Source: Streptomyces sp. XM4193 (lineage in GTDB: Bacteria > Actinomycetota > Actinomycetes > Streptomycetales > Streptomycetaceae). From it: 64,000 nucleotides of DNA. A model generated the notes under the pieces. That model searched no databases. It was given only the letters and a program-made list of their open reading frames with translations, and was not told the origin of the DNA. Positions 50,271-58,464 of the stretch are shown here, piece after piece; positions within the stretch are counted from its first letter, which is position 1; each line of letters opens with the position of its first letter. The position numbers were made by a program, and so were the translations under genes. The stretch spans positions 248,001-312,000 of the forward strand of contig NZ_JALLGK010000007.1 in NCBI RefSeq assembly GCF_023072595.1. The letters run 5' to 3'.

Positions 50271-51248
50271 TCAGCCGCCGGAGGCCTCGTCGGGTACGGC
50301 TACCTCGTCGAGCACGGCGAGGACGGACTCGCGGTCGCCGGGGCCGGAGAGCCAGAGTTCGGCGTGGTAGTAGCCGTCCGCCTCGTACCCCTCGGGCGTC
50401 AGACCGGCCGCCCGGACCGCCTCGAGAGCGTGCCGCTGCTCCTGGGCGGAGGTGAAGCGGCGCTGTCGGTGGGTGCCCGGGCCGCGGACCGTGGTGAGCC
50501 CGTGCTCGGCGAGGGTGCGGACGATCCCGCCGTAGTCGACCGTGCGCAGCACCAGCGCCAACACCCAGGCGTGCGGCGGCAGATGGCGCACCAGCCGGGC
50601 GAAGGTTCGTTCGGTGACGTAGCCGACGCCACCGCTGACGGTGACCAGCGAGACGCCGCCGAGCGCCGCTTTCAGTGCCTCGCTGGGTTCGTTCCGCTCC
50701 AGGTCCTCGTGGTGGCTCCGCTCCAGGAGGCCGGCGTCCCGGGCGTAGCCGACGGCGTTCGCGGCGGCGTCCAGGCCGAGGGTCCGCACGGCGTCGTAGC
50801 GGCGGTGTGCGGCGTAGAACTCCCGGTCGACGGCGAGGAGTTCGGCCGGACCGGGCCGGGTGGTCGCGCTGCCGCCCGGGTCCGCGGCCTCGGCGCCGGT
50901 GTCGTGCCGTGCGTAGTGGCGGTAGAGGTCGTCCAGGGTGAGCGCGTGGTTGAGCAGGGCGGCGTTCAGCCCGTAGGAGCAGCACAGGTCGAGCACTGCG
51001 AGGGGGCCGCGCTCGGCAGCCGCAACCAGCGGCTTGGTGCCCAGCAGACGGCGGGTCAGTTGCTGTGCGTGGTGCGGGATTCGGTACTCGTACGGTCGCA
51101 GGGTGCGGTAGTACGCACGGGGGTCGGGCTGGTCGTAGATGTCGTCGAACGACGATTTTCCGCCGGTCGCGGACGCGCTGTCGGGCACGGCGGCCGCCGG
51201 GTCGGTCTGCCTCGCGGGTTGCTCCGTGTCATTCCGGTTGCTCCTCAT
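50271..51248 (-). CDS. SAM-dependent methyltransferase-like protein
   Basis: This 325-residue protein begins its conserved part at FDDIYDQPDPRAYYRTLRPYEY. The SAM-binding-type motif is LAVLDLCCSYGLNAALLNH (about 90-108), an unusual DLCCSYG form. TLGLDAAANAVGYARDAGLL is the second strand and VSLVTVSGGVGYVTERTF the post-II region. It resembles a group of actinobacterial methyltransferases often found alone or beside natural-product genes; the acceptor is unknown. Start set by GAGG upstream of ATG; a longer GTG-type start is less likely. Confidence 0.78.
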   Translation of the reverse strand: MRSNRNDTEQPARQTDPAAAVPDSASATGGKSSFDDIYDQPDPRAYYRTLRPYEYRIPHHAQQLTRRLLGTKPLVAAAERGPLAVLDLCCSYGLNAALLNHALTLDDLYRHYARHDTGAEAADPGGSATTRPGPAELLAVDREFYAAHRRYDAVRTLGLDAAANAVGYARDAGLLERSHHEDLERNEPSEALKAALGGVSLVTVSGGVGYVTERTFARLVRHLPPHAWVLALVLRTVDYGGIVRTLAEHGLTTVRGPGTHRQRRFTSAQEQRHALEAVRAAGLTPEGYEADGYYHAELWLSGPGDRESVLAVLDEVAVPDEASGG

Positions 51249-51393
51249 CACTGCCTCGCTGTCACTCGTGTACGGGACAATCACTGGCGCTTGTCATGCT
51301 CGCAGCAGTACGGATCCGTGAAAAGCAGGCAGGTTCAAGCCACTCGGGGAGCACGGACCGGCCCCGAACCACGAGCGGACCGGCCCGAACCAC

Positions 51394-51429
51394 GAGCGGT
51401 GCGGCACCCCGGGGGACGCCGCACCGCTC
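51394..51429 (-). terminator. Terminator after fadD
   Basis: A 12-bp perfect stem (GAGCGGTGCGGC and complement) with a 12-base loop, 15 bases past the fadD stop on the minus strand. Confidence 0.7.
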
Positions 51430-51444
51430 TTCGTGCCCGAGTGG

Positions 51445-53361
51445 TCAGCGCCCGTAGAGCGCCTCGATCTCCGACTCGTGCGCCTTGAGCACCGCGGCCC
51501 GCTTCACCTTCAGCGAGGGCGTGAGCATGCCGTTCTCCTCGCTGAACTCCCCGTCTATGATGCGGAACTTGCGGATCGACTCCGCCTTGGAGACCGCCTC
51601 GTTGGCGTAGTCGACGGCCTTCTGGACGTCCGCGATCAGCTCCGGGTCCTCGCGCAGCTCGGAGAGCGGGGTGTCCTTGGGCCGCTTGCGCACCGCCAGC
51701 CAGTGCTCCCTGGCCTCCGGCTCCAGGGTGACCAGGGCGGAGATGTAGGAGCGTCCGTCGCCGAGCACGATGCACTGCCCGACCGGCGGACGGCTGCGCA
51801 GCCGGTCCTCCAGCACCGCGGGCGAGACGTTCTTGCCGCCGGAGGTGACCAGGATGTCCTTCTTGCGACCGGTGATGCTGAGGTAGCCGTCCTCGTCGAG
51901 CGCGCCGAGGTCGCCGGTGGCGAACCACTGGTCGTGCAGCACCTCCTGGGAGGCGGCCGGGTTGTTCCAGTACTCACCGAAGACGATGCCGCCCTTGATC
52001 AGCACCTCGCCGTCGTCCGCGATCCTGATGGTGGTGCCGGGGACCGGCTGGCCGACGGTGCCCGGACGCGGGCTCAGCGGCGGGGTGATGGTCGCCGCGG
52101 CGGTGGTCTCGGTCAGTCCGTAACCCTCGTAGATGACGATGCCCGCGGCGTAGAAGAAGAGACTCAGCCGCTTGTCGAGCGGAGAGCCGCCGCTGATGGC
52201 GTAGCTGAGCCGACCGCCGAGCTCCTTGCGGATGCGGCGGTAGACCAGCAGGTCGTACAGGCCCGCCGCCAGTCGCAGCCCCAGCTTCGGGCCGGCGCCC
52301 GTGCCCAGGTACTTCGCCAGCGACGCCTCCCCGAAGTTGACGCCGATCCGGTCGGCGCGCTCGAAGGAGGCGCCGCGCCCCAGGTTCTCCGCGGTGGCCC
52401 GGCCGGCGTCGTGGATCTTCTCGAAGAGGTACGGCACGCCGACCACGAACGTCGGCCGGAAGCTGCGCAGTTCGGGCCGGAGTTCGTCGGGCTTGATGCT
52501 CGGGCAGTGCCCGACCTCGATGCGCGCCATCAGGCAGGCGATCTGGATGGTGCGACCCAGGATGTGCGCCAGCGGGAGGAAGAGCAGCGTCGAGGCGTCC
52601 TGCTTGGTCACCTCGCGGAAGACCGGATGCAGCAGCTCGATGGTGTTCGCGGCCTCGGCGAGCAGGTTGCCGTGGGTCAGCACGCAGCCCTTGGGACGGC
52701 CGGTGGTGCCGGAGGTGTAGCAGATGGTGGCGATGGAGTCCGGGGTCAGCGCCGCGCGGCGGCGGGTGACCTCCGCGTCGTCGATCTCCCGCCCGGCGGC
52801 GGCCAGTTCGTCCATGCCGCCGGCGTCCAGCTGCCAGATCCGGCGGTCCTCCTCCAGCGCCTCGGCCGCCAGCTCCACCGTCTGCGCGTTCTCCGGGGTC
52901 TCGGCGACCACCAGCCGCGCGTCGGAGTCCTGGAGGATCCAGCGGACCTGGTCCGCGGAGGAGGTGGCGTAGATCGGCACCGTCTGGCCGCCCGCGGCCC
53001 AGATGGCGAAGTCCAGAACCGCCCACTCGTAGCGGGTGCGCGACATCAGCGCGACCCTCCCGCCGGGCTCCAGCCCGGCGGCGATCAGGCCCTTGGCCGC
53101 GGCGTTCACCTCGTCGGCGAAGACCTTCGCGTTGACCTCGTCCCAGCCGTCGGCGGTGCGGCGGCGCAGCGCGAGCGTCCCGGGCTGCTCCTGGGCGTTG
53201 GTGAACGGGATGTCGGCGGTGCTGCCGCTCGCCGGCGGCTCGACCAGGCGGGAGGCGCGCGCCTCCCGTACGACGCCGCCCTCCTTGACGGTCTCCACCT
53301 TCACCCGGTCGGCGAGTTCGGGATGCTGTTGCGCCCTCTTGAGGTCCTTGCGTACGCCCAT
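51445..53361 (-). CDS. fadD: Long-chain fatty-acid-CoA ligase (FadD15-like)
   Basis: This 638-residue acyl-CoA synthetase activates fatty acids with ATP and CoA. The P-loop is ICYTSGTTGRPKGCVLTHGN (about 213-232). LPLAHILGRTIQ follows, then GYGLTETTAAATI (A5), FATGDLGALDEDGYLSITGRKKD (A7-A8), and EENGMLTPSLKVKRAAV with the C-terminal lysine. It matches the long bacterial FadD15/AMP-forming group. ATG with CAGGAG. It lies 105 bases downstream of fadA on the same strand, so both probably share the promoter that carries a TetR-type operator. Confidence 0.93.
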   Translation of the reverse strand: MGVRKDLKRAQQHPELADRVKVETVKEGGVVREARASRLVEPPASGSTADIPFTNAQEQPGTLALRRRTADGWDEVNAKVFADEVNAAAKGLIAAGLEPGGRVALMSRTRYEWAVLDFAIWAAGGQTVPIYATSSADQVRWILQDSDARLVVAETPENAQTVELAAEALEEDRRIWQLDAGGMDELAAAGREIDDAEVTRRRAALTPDSIATICYTSGTTGRPKGCVLTHGNLLAEAANTIELLHPVFREVTKQDASTLLFLPLAHILGRTIQIACLMARIEVGHCPSIKPDELRPELRSFRPTFVVGVPYLFEKIHDAGRATAENLGRGASFERADRIGVNFGEASLAKYLGTGAGPKLGLRLAAGLYDLLVYRRIRKELGGRLSYAISGGSPLDKRLSLFFYAAGIVIYEGYGLTETTAAATITPPLSPRPGTVGQPVPGTTIRIADDGEVLIKGGIVFGEYWNNPAASQEVLHDQWFATGDLGALDEDGYLSITGRKKDILVTSGGKNVSPAVLEDRLRSRPPVGQCIVLGDGRSYISALVTLEPEAREHWLAVRKRPKDTPLSELREDPELIADVQKAVDYANEAVSKAESIRKFRIIDGEFSEENGMLTPSLKVKRAAVLKAHESEIEALYGR

Positions 53362-53465
53362 CCTGTGGCTCCTGTTCGCGGCTCGTGCGTCGGTCTGCGG
53401 GTCGCGGTCGTGGTCGATGAAGTGCCCGCCGCCGGTGTGCGGCGGGCTCCCCCGGGCGGTCCGAC

Positions 53466-54776
53466 TCAGCGCTCCAGTACGGCCGTCACTCCCTGCCCGC
53501 CGGCGGCGCACAGCGAGATCAGTCCGCGGGCGACCGGGCCGCCGTCCTCGGCCGGACCGCGCTCGCGGGCCTTCTGGTCGAGGAGCTTGGCGAGGTTGGC
53601 CACGATCCGTCCGCCCGTCGCGGCGAAGGGGTGACCGGCGGCCAGCGAGGAGCCGTTGACGTTCAGCCGGTCGCGGTCCACGCTGCCGAGCGCCTCCGGC
53701 AGACCGAGCCGCTCGGCGCAGAAGTCCGCGTCCTCCCAGGCCGCGAGGGTGGCCAGCACCTGGGAGGCGAACGCCTCGTGGATCTCGTAGTAGTCGAGGT
53801 CGCCCAGACGCACGCCGACGTCCTCCAGCAGCCGGGGCACCGCGTACACCGGAGCCATCAGCAGACCGTCCCGGCCGCCGACGAAGTCCACCGCGGCGGT
53901 GCGCGAGGCGCGCAGATAGGCGAGCACCGGCAGTCCGCGCTCGGCGGCCCACTCCTCGGAGGCCAGCAGTACGGTGGAGGCGCCGTCGGTGAGCGGAGTG
54001 GAGTTGCCGGCGGTCATGGTGCCGCCGGAGCCGCCGAAGACGGGCTTGAGCTTGGCGAGCTTCTCGACGCTGCTGTCCGGACGCAGGTTCTGGTCGCGCT
54101 CCAGGCCGCGGAAGGGCGTCACCAGGTCGTCCTGGAAGCCCTGTTCCCAGGCGGCGGCAAGGCGCTGGTGGCTGGTGGCGGCGAGCAGGTCCTGGTCCTC
54201 GCGGGTGACGCCCCACTGCGCGGCGGTGACCGCGGCGTGCTCGCCCATCGAGAGCCCGGTGCGCGGCTCGGAGTTCTGCGGGATCTCGGGCACCACGTGA
54301 CGCGGCCTGATCCCGGCCAGCGAACCGAGCCTGGAGGGCACGCTCTTGGCCCGCCGGGTGCGCAGCAGCACCTTGCGCAGTTGGTCGTTGAGGGCGAGCG
54401 GTGCGTCGCTCGCGGTGTCGACGCCGCCGGCGACACCGGCGTCGATCTGGCCGAGCGCGATCTTGTTGGCGACCAGGACGACCGCCTCCAGGCCGGTGCC
54501 GCACGCCTGCTGGAGGTCGTACGCCGGTGTCCGCGGGTCGAGTTCGCTGCCGAGGACGACCTCGCGCACCAGGTTGAAGTCCCGGCTGTGTTTGAGGACC
54601 GCGCCCGCGGCGACCTCGCCGAGCACCTCTCCGGCCAGGTTGTACCGGTCGACCAGCCCGCCCAGGGCAGCCGAGAGCATCTCCTGGTTGGAGGCGGTGG
54701 CGTAGGCACCGTCCGAGCGGGCGAACGGAATGCGGTTACCGCCGATGATCGCGACGCGGCGCCCGATCGAAGCCAT
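53466..54776 (-). CDS. Acetyl-CoA C-acetyltransferase (FadA2/FadI-like thiolase)
   Basis: This 436-residue thiolase carries out thiolytic cleavage at the last step of beta-oxidation. RVAIIGGNRIPFARSDGAY opens the protein. The nucleophile is in LQQACGTGLEAV (Cys about 90). GNSTPLTDGA, EIHEAFASQVL, NVNGSSLAAGHPFAATGGRI and SLCAAGGQG hold the other catalytic residues. The long form with NGSSLAAGHPF is the FadI/FadA2 type. It is divergent from fabG4, sharing a 74-base region with a TTACT-type operator. The ribosome site is AAGGAGC. Confidence 0.93.
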   Translation of the reverse strand: MASIGRRVAIIGGNRIPFARSDGAYATASNQEMLSAALGGLVDRYNLAGEVLGEVAAGAVLKHSRDFNLVREVVLGSELDPRTPAYDLQQACGTGLEAVVLVANKIALGQIDAGVAGGVDTASDAPLALNDQLRKVLLRTRRAKSVPSRLGSLAGIRPRHVVPEIPQNSEPRTGLSMGEHAAVTAAQWGVTREDQDLLAATSHQRLAAAWEQGFQDDLVTPFRGLERDQNLRPDSSVEKLAKLKPVFGGSGGTMTAGNSTPLTDGASTVLLASEEWAAERGLPVLAYLRASRTAAVDFVGGRDGLLMAPVYAVPRLLEDVGVRLGDLDYYEIHEAFASQVLATLAAWEDADFCAERLGLPEALGSVDRDRLNVNGSSLAAGHPFAATGGRIVANLAKLLDQKARERGPAEDGGPVARGLISLCAAGGQGVTAVLER

Positions 54777-54810
54777 GTCTGCTGCTCCTTGTGGTCTGAC
54801 CGTACAGTTC

Positions 54811-54824
54811 TTACTGTTGGGTAA
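54811..54824. promoter_or_regulatory. TetR-type operator in the fadA/fabG4 divergent promoter
   Basis: TTACTGTTGGGTAA fits the TTACT-N4-(A/G)GTAA pattern seen twice in front of the tetR/SCP2 genes 3 kb away. It is central in the 74-base divergent region, so one repressor bound here could control fadA-fadD and fabG4-htdX together. A second weaker dyad, GTAA-AC-TTAC, overlaps at 54821-54830. Confidence 0.7.
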
Positions 54825-54850
54825 ACTTACTCACGCGTAGGGAGAAATCA

Positions 54851-56200
54851 ATGGCTGACCGCTACCAAAAACTGACCTCCGGGGGTGCGGGAGGCTTCCT
54901 CGCCAAGCGGCTGGGCCTTCCCCAGCCCGAACCGCTGCGTCGCCATCTCCCCGGCGCACCCGCCTTCCCCGGCCCGATCGTGCTGGGCGGTCAGCCCTCC
55001 GGGCGCGTGCTGAAGTCGCTGCACAGCCAGCTGGAGGCAGCCGGTGCCCAGGTCGAGAGCGGCACCGAGCCGCGCGCCGACCACCGCCCCGACGCGCTGG
55101 TCTTCGACGCCACCGGCATCCGCCACAGCGACGAACTGCACGCGCTGCACACCTTCTTCCACCCGCGCATCCGCTCGCTGGCCCCCTCCGGCCGGCTGCT
55201 GGTGATCGGCACTCCCCCGGAGCACACGACCACCGCCCGCGAGGCCGCCGCCCAGCGCGCGCTGGAGGGCTTCGTACGGTCGGCGGGCAAGGAGCTCAGG
55301 CGCGGCGCGACCGCCCAACTGCTGCTGGTGGCACCCGGTTCGGAGGAGGCGATCGAGTCGACCACGCGCTTCGTGCTCTCGCCGCGCTCGGCCTACGTCT
55401 CCGGCCAGGTCCTCGTGGTGGACGGCGACCGGGGCAGCGCCCCGCAGAGCTGGGACCTGCCGCTGGAGGGAAAAACCGCCGTGGTGACCGGCGCCTCGCG
55501 CGGCATCGGCGAGGTCATCGCCGCGACACTGGCCCGCGATGGCGCCCACGTCGTCTGCCTGGACATCGCAGCCCAGGGCGAGCAACTGCGCGCGGTGGCG
55601 CAGCGGATCGGCGGCAGCGCACTGGAACTGGACGTCACCGCCGAGGACGCCCCGCAGGAACTGGCCCGCGAGCTCCTGGAGAAGCACGGCGGCGCGGACA
55701 TCGTCGTGCACAACGCCGGCATCACCCGGGACAAGACCCTGGGCCGGATGAGCCGCGACCGCTGGGACTCCGTACTGGCCGTCAACCTCTCCTCCGTCGA
55801 GCGGCTCAACGACCGGCTGCTGGACGAGAAGGACCCGGTCGTCGCCGAGGGCGGGCGCATCGTCTGCGTCTCCTCCATCAGCGGCATCGCGGGCAACGTG
55901 GGCCAGACCAACTACGCCGCCAGCAAGGCCGGCCTCATCGGCCACGTCCGCTCGCTGGCGCCGTACACCGCGGACCGCTCGGTCACCGTGAACGCGGTGG
56001 CGCCGGGCTTCATCGAGACGCAGATGACCGCCCAGGTGCCGCTCTTCATACGCGAGGCCGGACGCCGTCTGAACAGCATGAAGCAGGGCGGGCAGCCGGT
56101 CGACGTCGCCGAGGCGGTCGCCTACTTCGCGTCCCCGGCCAGCGGCGCGGTGACCGGCCAGGTCCTGCGGGTGTGCGGCCAGGGCCTGTTGGGGGCGTGA
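54851..56200 (+). CDS. fabG4: High-molecular-weight 3-oxoacyl reductase (FabG4-like)
   Basis: This 449-residue two-domain reductase has a degenerate N-terminal Rossmann-like domain (residues about 1-200, with DALVFDATGIRHSDEL and GRLLVIGTP). The active C-terminal SDR domain has VVTGASRGIGEVIAATLA (about 212), VHNAGITRDKTL, catalytic Ser in VCVSSISGIAGNVGQ and the pair in TNYAASKAGLIG. This size and layout is the HMwFabG/FabG4 class that reduces long-chain 3-oxoacyl-CoA with NADH. It is followed five bases later by the htdX-like dehydratase, an arrangement known from mycobacteria (Rv0241c-Rv0243). Confidence 0.93.
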   Translation: MADRYQKLTSGGAGGFLAKRLGLPQPEPLRRHLPGAPAFPGPIVLGGQPSGRVLKSLHSQLEAAGAQVESGTEPRADHRPDALVFDATGIRHSDELHALHTFFHPRIRSLAPSGRLLVIGTPPEHTTTAREAAAQRALEGFVRSAGKELRRGATAQLLLVAPGSEEAIESTTRFVLSPRSAYVSGQVLVVDGDRGSAPQSWDLPLEGKTAVVTGASRGIGEVIAATLARDGAHVVCLDIAAQGEQLRAVAQRIGGSALELDVTAEDAPQELARELLEKHGGADIVVHNAGITRDKTLGRMSRDRWDSVLAVNLSSVERLNDRLLDEKDPVVAEGGRIVCVSSISGIAGNVGQTNYAASKAGLIGHVRSLAPYTADRSVTVNAVAPGFIETQMTAQVPLFIREAGRRLNSMKQGGQPVDVAEAVAYFASPASGAVTGQVLRVCGQGLLGA

Positions 56201-56204
56201 GGGG

Positions 56205-57080
56205 ATGAGCGCGTACACCACACAGGAGCTCACCGGGGCGCCGGGACTCGCCGGCATGTACCTCAGGGCGGTGCTGCCCAAGAAGGGCGCACCGCGCGAA
56301 CTGCCGGACAGGCGACTGGTGTTGCGCGGCCGGACCGCGAGCGAGAAGCACCTGGCCGAGTACGCCCGGGTCTGCGGCTTCCAGGAGCACTCGGTGCTGC
56401 CGGCCACGTATCCGCACATGGTCGCCTTCGGGCCGTCGATGGCCCTGATGACGGCGGCGGACTTCCCCTTCCCGCTGCTCGGCCTGGTGCATGTGTCCAA
56501 CACGATCGAGCAGCTGCGCCCCCTCCGGGCCGGCGAGACTCTCACGTACCAGGTGTGGGCGCAGGACCTGCGGTCGCACCCCAGGGGCAGGGTCTTCGAC
56601 ATCAGGGCCGAGGCCGACGACGGCACCGCCACCGTCTGGCGTTCGACCAGCACGTATCTGCGCCGGGGCGGGGACGGGGAGGAGGCCGCCGGATCCGGGC
56701 GCGCCGAACCGCCCGCGGCCTCCTTCGAGGACGCCGGACTGACCCAGGAGTGGCACGTGCCCGGTTCGGTCGGACGCCGGTACGCCTCGGTCTCCGGCGA
56801 CCGCAACCCGATCCACCTCCACCCGCTGGCCGCAAGGCCGTTCGGCTTCCGCAGCTCGATCGCACACGGCATGTGGACCAAGGCCCGCTGCCTGGCCGCG
56901 CTCTCGGAGCGGCTCCCGGAGGCGTACCGGGTGGAGGTCGCCTTCAGGTCTCCGGTGCTGCTTCCGGCCTCGGTGCGGTTCGCGGCCGCGCAGACCGGCC
57001 GGGACTGGCACTTCGGGCTGCGCGGCGCGAGCGGCAAGGAGCGCGAGCATCTGCGCGGCTCACTGACGGCGCTGGACTGA
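56205..57080 (+). CDS. MaoC/HtdX-type 3-hydroxyacyl dehydratase
   Basis: This 291-residue double hot-dog protein has an N-terminal inactive half with HSVLPATYPHMVAFGPSM and GLVHVSNTIEQLRPLRAGE. The C-terminal half carries the hydratase-2 motif YASVSGDRNPIHLHPLAA (catalytic Asp and His, about 192-209), followed by FGFRSSIAHGMWTKAR. It dehydrates (R)-3-hydroxyacyl-CoA. It sits four bases after fabG4 with a GAGGGG ribosome site, so reduction and dehydration are co-expressed. Confidence 0.92.
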   Translation: MSAYTTQELTGAPGLAGMYLRAVLPKKGAPRELPDRRLVLRGRTASEKHLAEYARVCGFQEHSVLPATYPHMVAFGPSMALMTAADFPFPLLGLVHVSNTIEQLRPLRAGETLTYQVWAQDLRSHPRGRVFDIRAEADDGTATVWRSTSTYLRRGGDGEEAAGSGRAEPPAASFEDAGLTQEWHVPGSVGRRYASVSGDRNPIHLHPLAARPFGFRSSIAHGMWTKARCLAALSERLPEAYRVEVAFRSPVLLPASVRFAAAQTGRDWHFGLRGASGKEREHLRGSLTALD

Positions 57081-57136
57081 CAGGTCTCCGCCGGCCGCGA
57101 CCGGAGGACTCGGCCGGAGGCCCCGGCCGGAGGGCT

Positions 57137-57172
57137 CGGCGCCGTACGGGTCGTCAACTCCGTACGGCGCCG
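57137..57172. terminator. Bidirectional terminator between htdX and tetR
   Basis: A perfect 13-bp stem (CGGCGCCGTACGG and complement) with a 10-base loop between convergent genes. Confidence 0.7.
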
Positions 57173-57260
57173 CCCCCGTTGGCGGGCGCGGGCGGCGGGC
57201 CCGGAGTCTGGGTCTGGCCCGGGGTCTGGGCCTGGATCGGGTCCGGCGTGGGGGCCGGGG

Positions 57261-57920
57261 TCACTGCGGCGGGTCCGGTGCGACCGGCGGCAGCCACGCC
57301 TCTCCGTTCAGGACGTTGCGCATGCCGACCCAGAGCATGTTCATCAGCCGCAGGGTGACGGCCTCGGGAGCCTGGCCCGGATGGCGCTCCATCCAGTCGG
57401 TCACGTAGTCGGCGGCGCCCACCAGCGCGTGCGCGACGAAGTCGGCGTCCTCCTCGCGCAGATCGGCGGTGCTGCCGCTCTCCGCGATGCCGTCGCTGAT
57501 CAGCCCCGCGACCTGCTCCATCACCGCCCGCCTGGCGAGCGCCACTTCGCCCGCGATGGTCTCGCTCAGCTCGGACGCCTGACGGTGCAGCACCACCCAG
57601 CTGTCCCGGTGTTCGGAGACGAAGCCGAAGAAGGCCCCGAGCCCTGCGTACAGCCTCGCGTCCGGCCCCTGCTGACCACGCGCAGCGGCCTGGAACGCCG
57701 TCACCAGGCGCTCGGCCTCGCGCCGCAGACAGGCGACGAACAGACCTTCCTTGGACTCCAGGTAGAGGTAGACCATCGGCTTGGAAATGCCCGCGAGGTC
57801 GGCGATCTCGTCCACCGAGGCGGCGTGGTAGCCGCGTTTGGAGAAGACCGTCACCGCCACGTCGATGATCTGCTGTTCGCGGATCCTCCGTGGCACTCTG
57901 CGCTTGCGTTGCTCCTTCAC
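57261..57920 (-). CDS. TetR-family repressor of the acyl-CoA module
   Basis: This 219-residue TetR-family protein has HTH QQIIDVAVTVFSKRGYHAASVDEIADLAGISKPMVYLYLESKEGLF at residues about 16-60 and a ligand domain typical of acyl-CoA-responsive regulators. The start is GTG. TAGGCT, a -10 element, lies seven bases before it with no ribosome site, so the mRNA is probably leaderless. The -35 region falls in a 32-bp block of two inverted repeats, giving autoregulation. The same motif in the fadA/fabG4 promoter suggests it represses the whole module until acyl-CoA is present. Confidence 0.9.
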   Translation of the reverse strand: MKEQRKRRVPRRIREQQIIDVAVTVFSKRGYHAASVDEIADLAGISKPMVYLYLESKEGLFVACLRREAERLVTAFQAAARGQQGPDARLYAGLGAFFGFVSEHRDSWVVLHRQASELSETIAGEVALARRAVMEQVAGLISDGIAESGSTADLREEDADFVAHALVGAADYVTDWMERHPGQAPEAVTLRLMNMLWVGMRNVLNGEAWLPPVAPDPPQ

Positions 57921-57948
57921 CCTTGCCAGCCTACCCAGCCCGAGCTAC

Positions 57949-57980
57949 CTTACTTCGCAGTAAGATTACTTCTCAGTAAG
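57949..57980. promoter_or_regulatory. Double TetR-type operator
   Basis: Two adjacent 16-bp inverted repeats, CTTACTTCGCAGTAAG and ATTACTTCTCAGTAAG, lie head to tail between the divergent tetR and SCP2 genes. Each contains TTACT-N4-AGTAA. They overlap the predicted tetR -35 region and lie just upstream of the SCP2 ribosome site AAGGA. Confidence 0.85.
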
Positions 57981-57988
57981 GATCGGTC

Positions 57989-58450
57989 ATGGCTGACGAC
58001 ATCACCAGCGATCTGAGCAAGCTCGACTTCGCCAGCGTCTCCCCCGAGGAGTTCGCCCGCATCGTCAAGAAGCTCTCCACCAAGGAGATCAAGGAGCTGG
58101 CGCAGGGCGAGCTGCGGACCCGCGTGCTCAGCGAGGTCTTCGGCCGCATGGAGAAGCAGTTCAAGGCGGAGGCGGCGGGCTCCACCGAGGCCCTGATCCG
58201 CTGGAAGATCGACGGCGAGAGCGAGGTCGTCTACGAGACCCTGATCTCGGGCGGCACCTGCACCGTCACCGAGGGCCGCAGCGACGCCGAACCCCGCGTG
58301 ACCCTGCTGATGGGCGACGCGGAGTTCCTCAAGCTCGTCTCCGGCAACTCCAGCCCGGTCACCATGTTCATGACCCGCAAGCTGAAGATCGCCGGCGATG
58401 TCGCGCTCGCCTCCGGTCTGACGCGGCTCTTCGACATCCCCAAGGCCTGA
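57989..58450 (+). CDS. SCP2 sterol-carrier-domain protein
   Basis: This 153-residue lipid-binding protein has a short helical N-terminus, then EVFGRMEKQFKAEAAGSTEALIRWKI, TCTVTEGRSDAEPRVTLLMGDAEFLKLVSG and MFMTRKLKIAGDVALASGLTRLF. The last is the SCP2 signature for a hydrophobic tunnel binding fatty acyl chains. It probably delivers acyl-CoA substrates to the dehydrogenase encoded 14 bases downstream. Transcription starts within or beside the double operator. Confidence 0.92.
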   Translation: MADDITSDLSKLDFASVSPEEFARIVKKLSTKEIKELAQGELRTRVLSEVFGRMEKQFKAEAAGSTEALIRWKIDGESEVVYETLISGGTCTVTEGRSDAEPRVTLLMGDAEFLKLVSGNSSPVTMFMTRKLKIAGDVALASGLTRLFDIPKA

Positions 58451-58464
58451 GGGGCGCACCGCAC

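Noticed and set aside
51445..54504. A 1019-codon frame that would fuse fadD with the thiolase region
   Set aside because: The N-terminal part is low-complexity out-of-frame thiolase DNA. The ATG at 53361 has a ribosome site and matches the FadD N-terminus.
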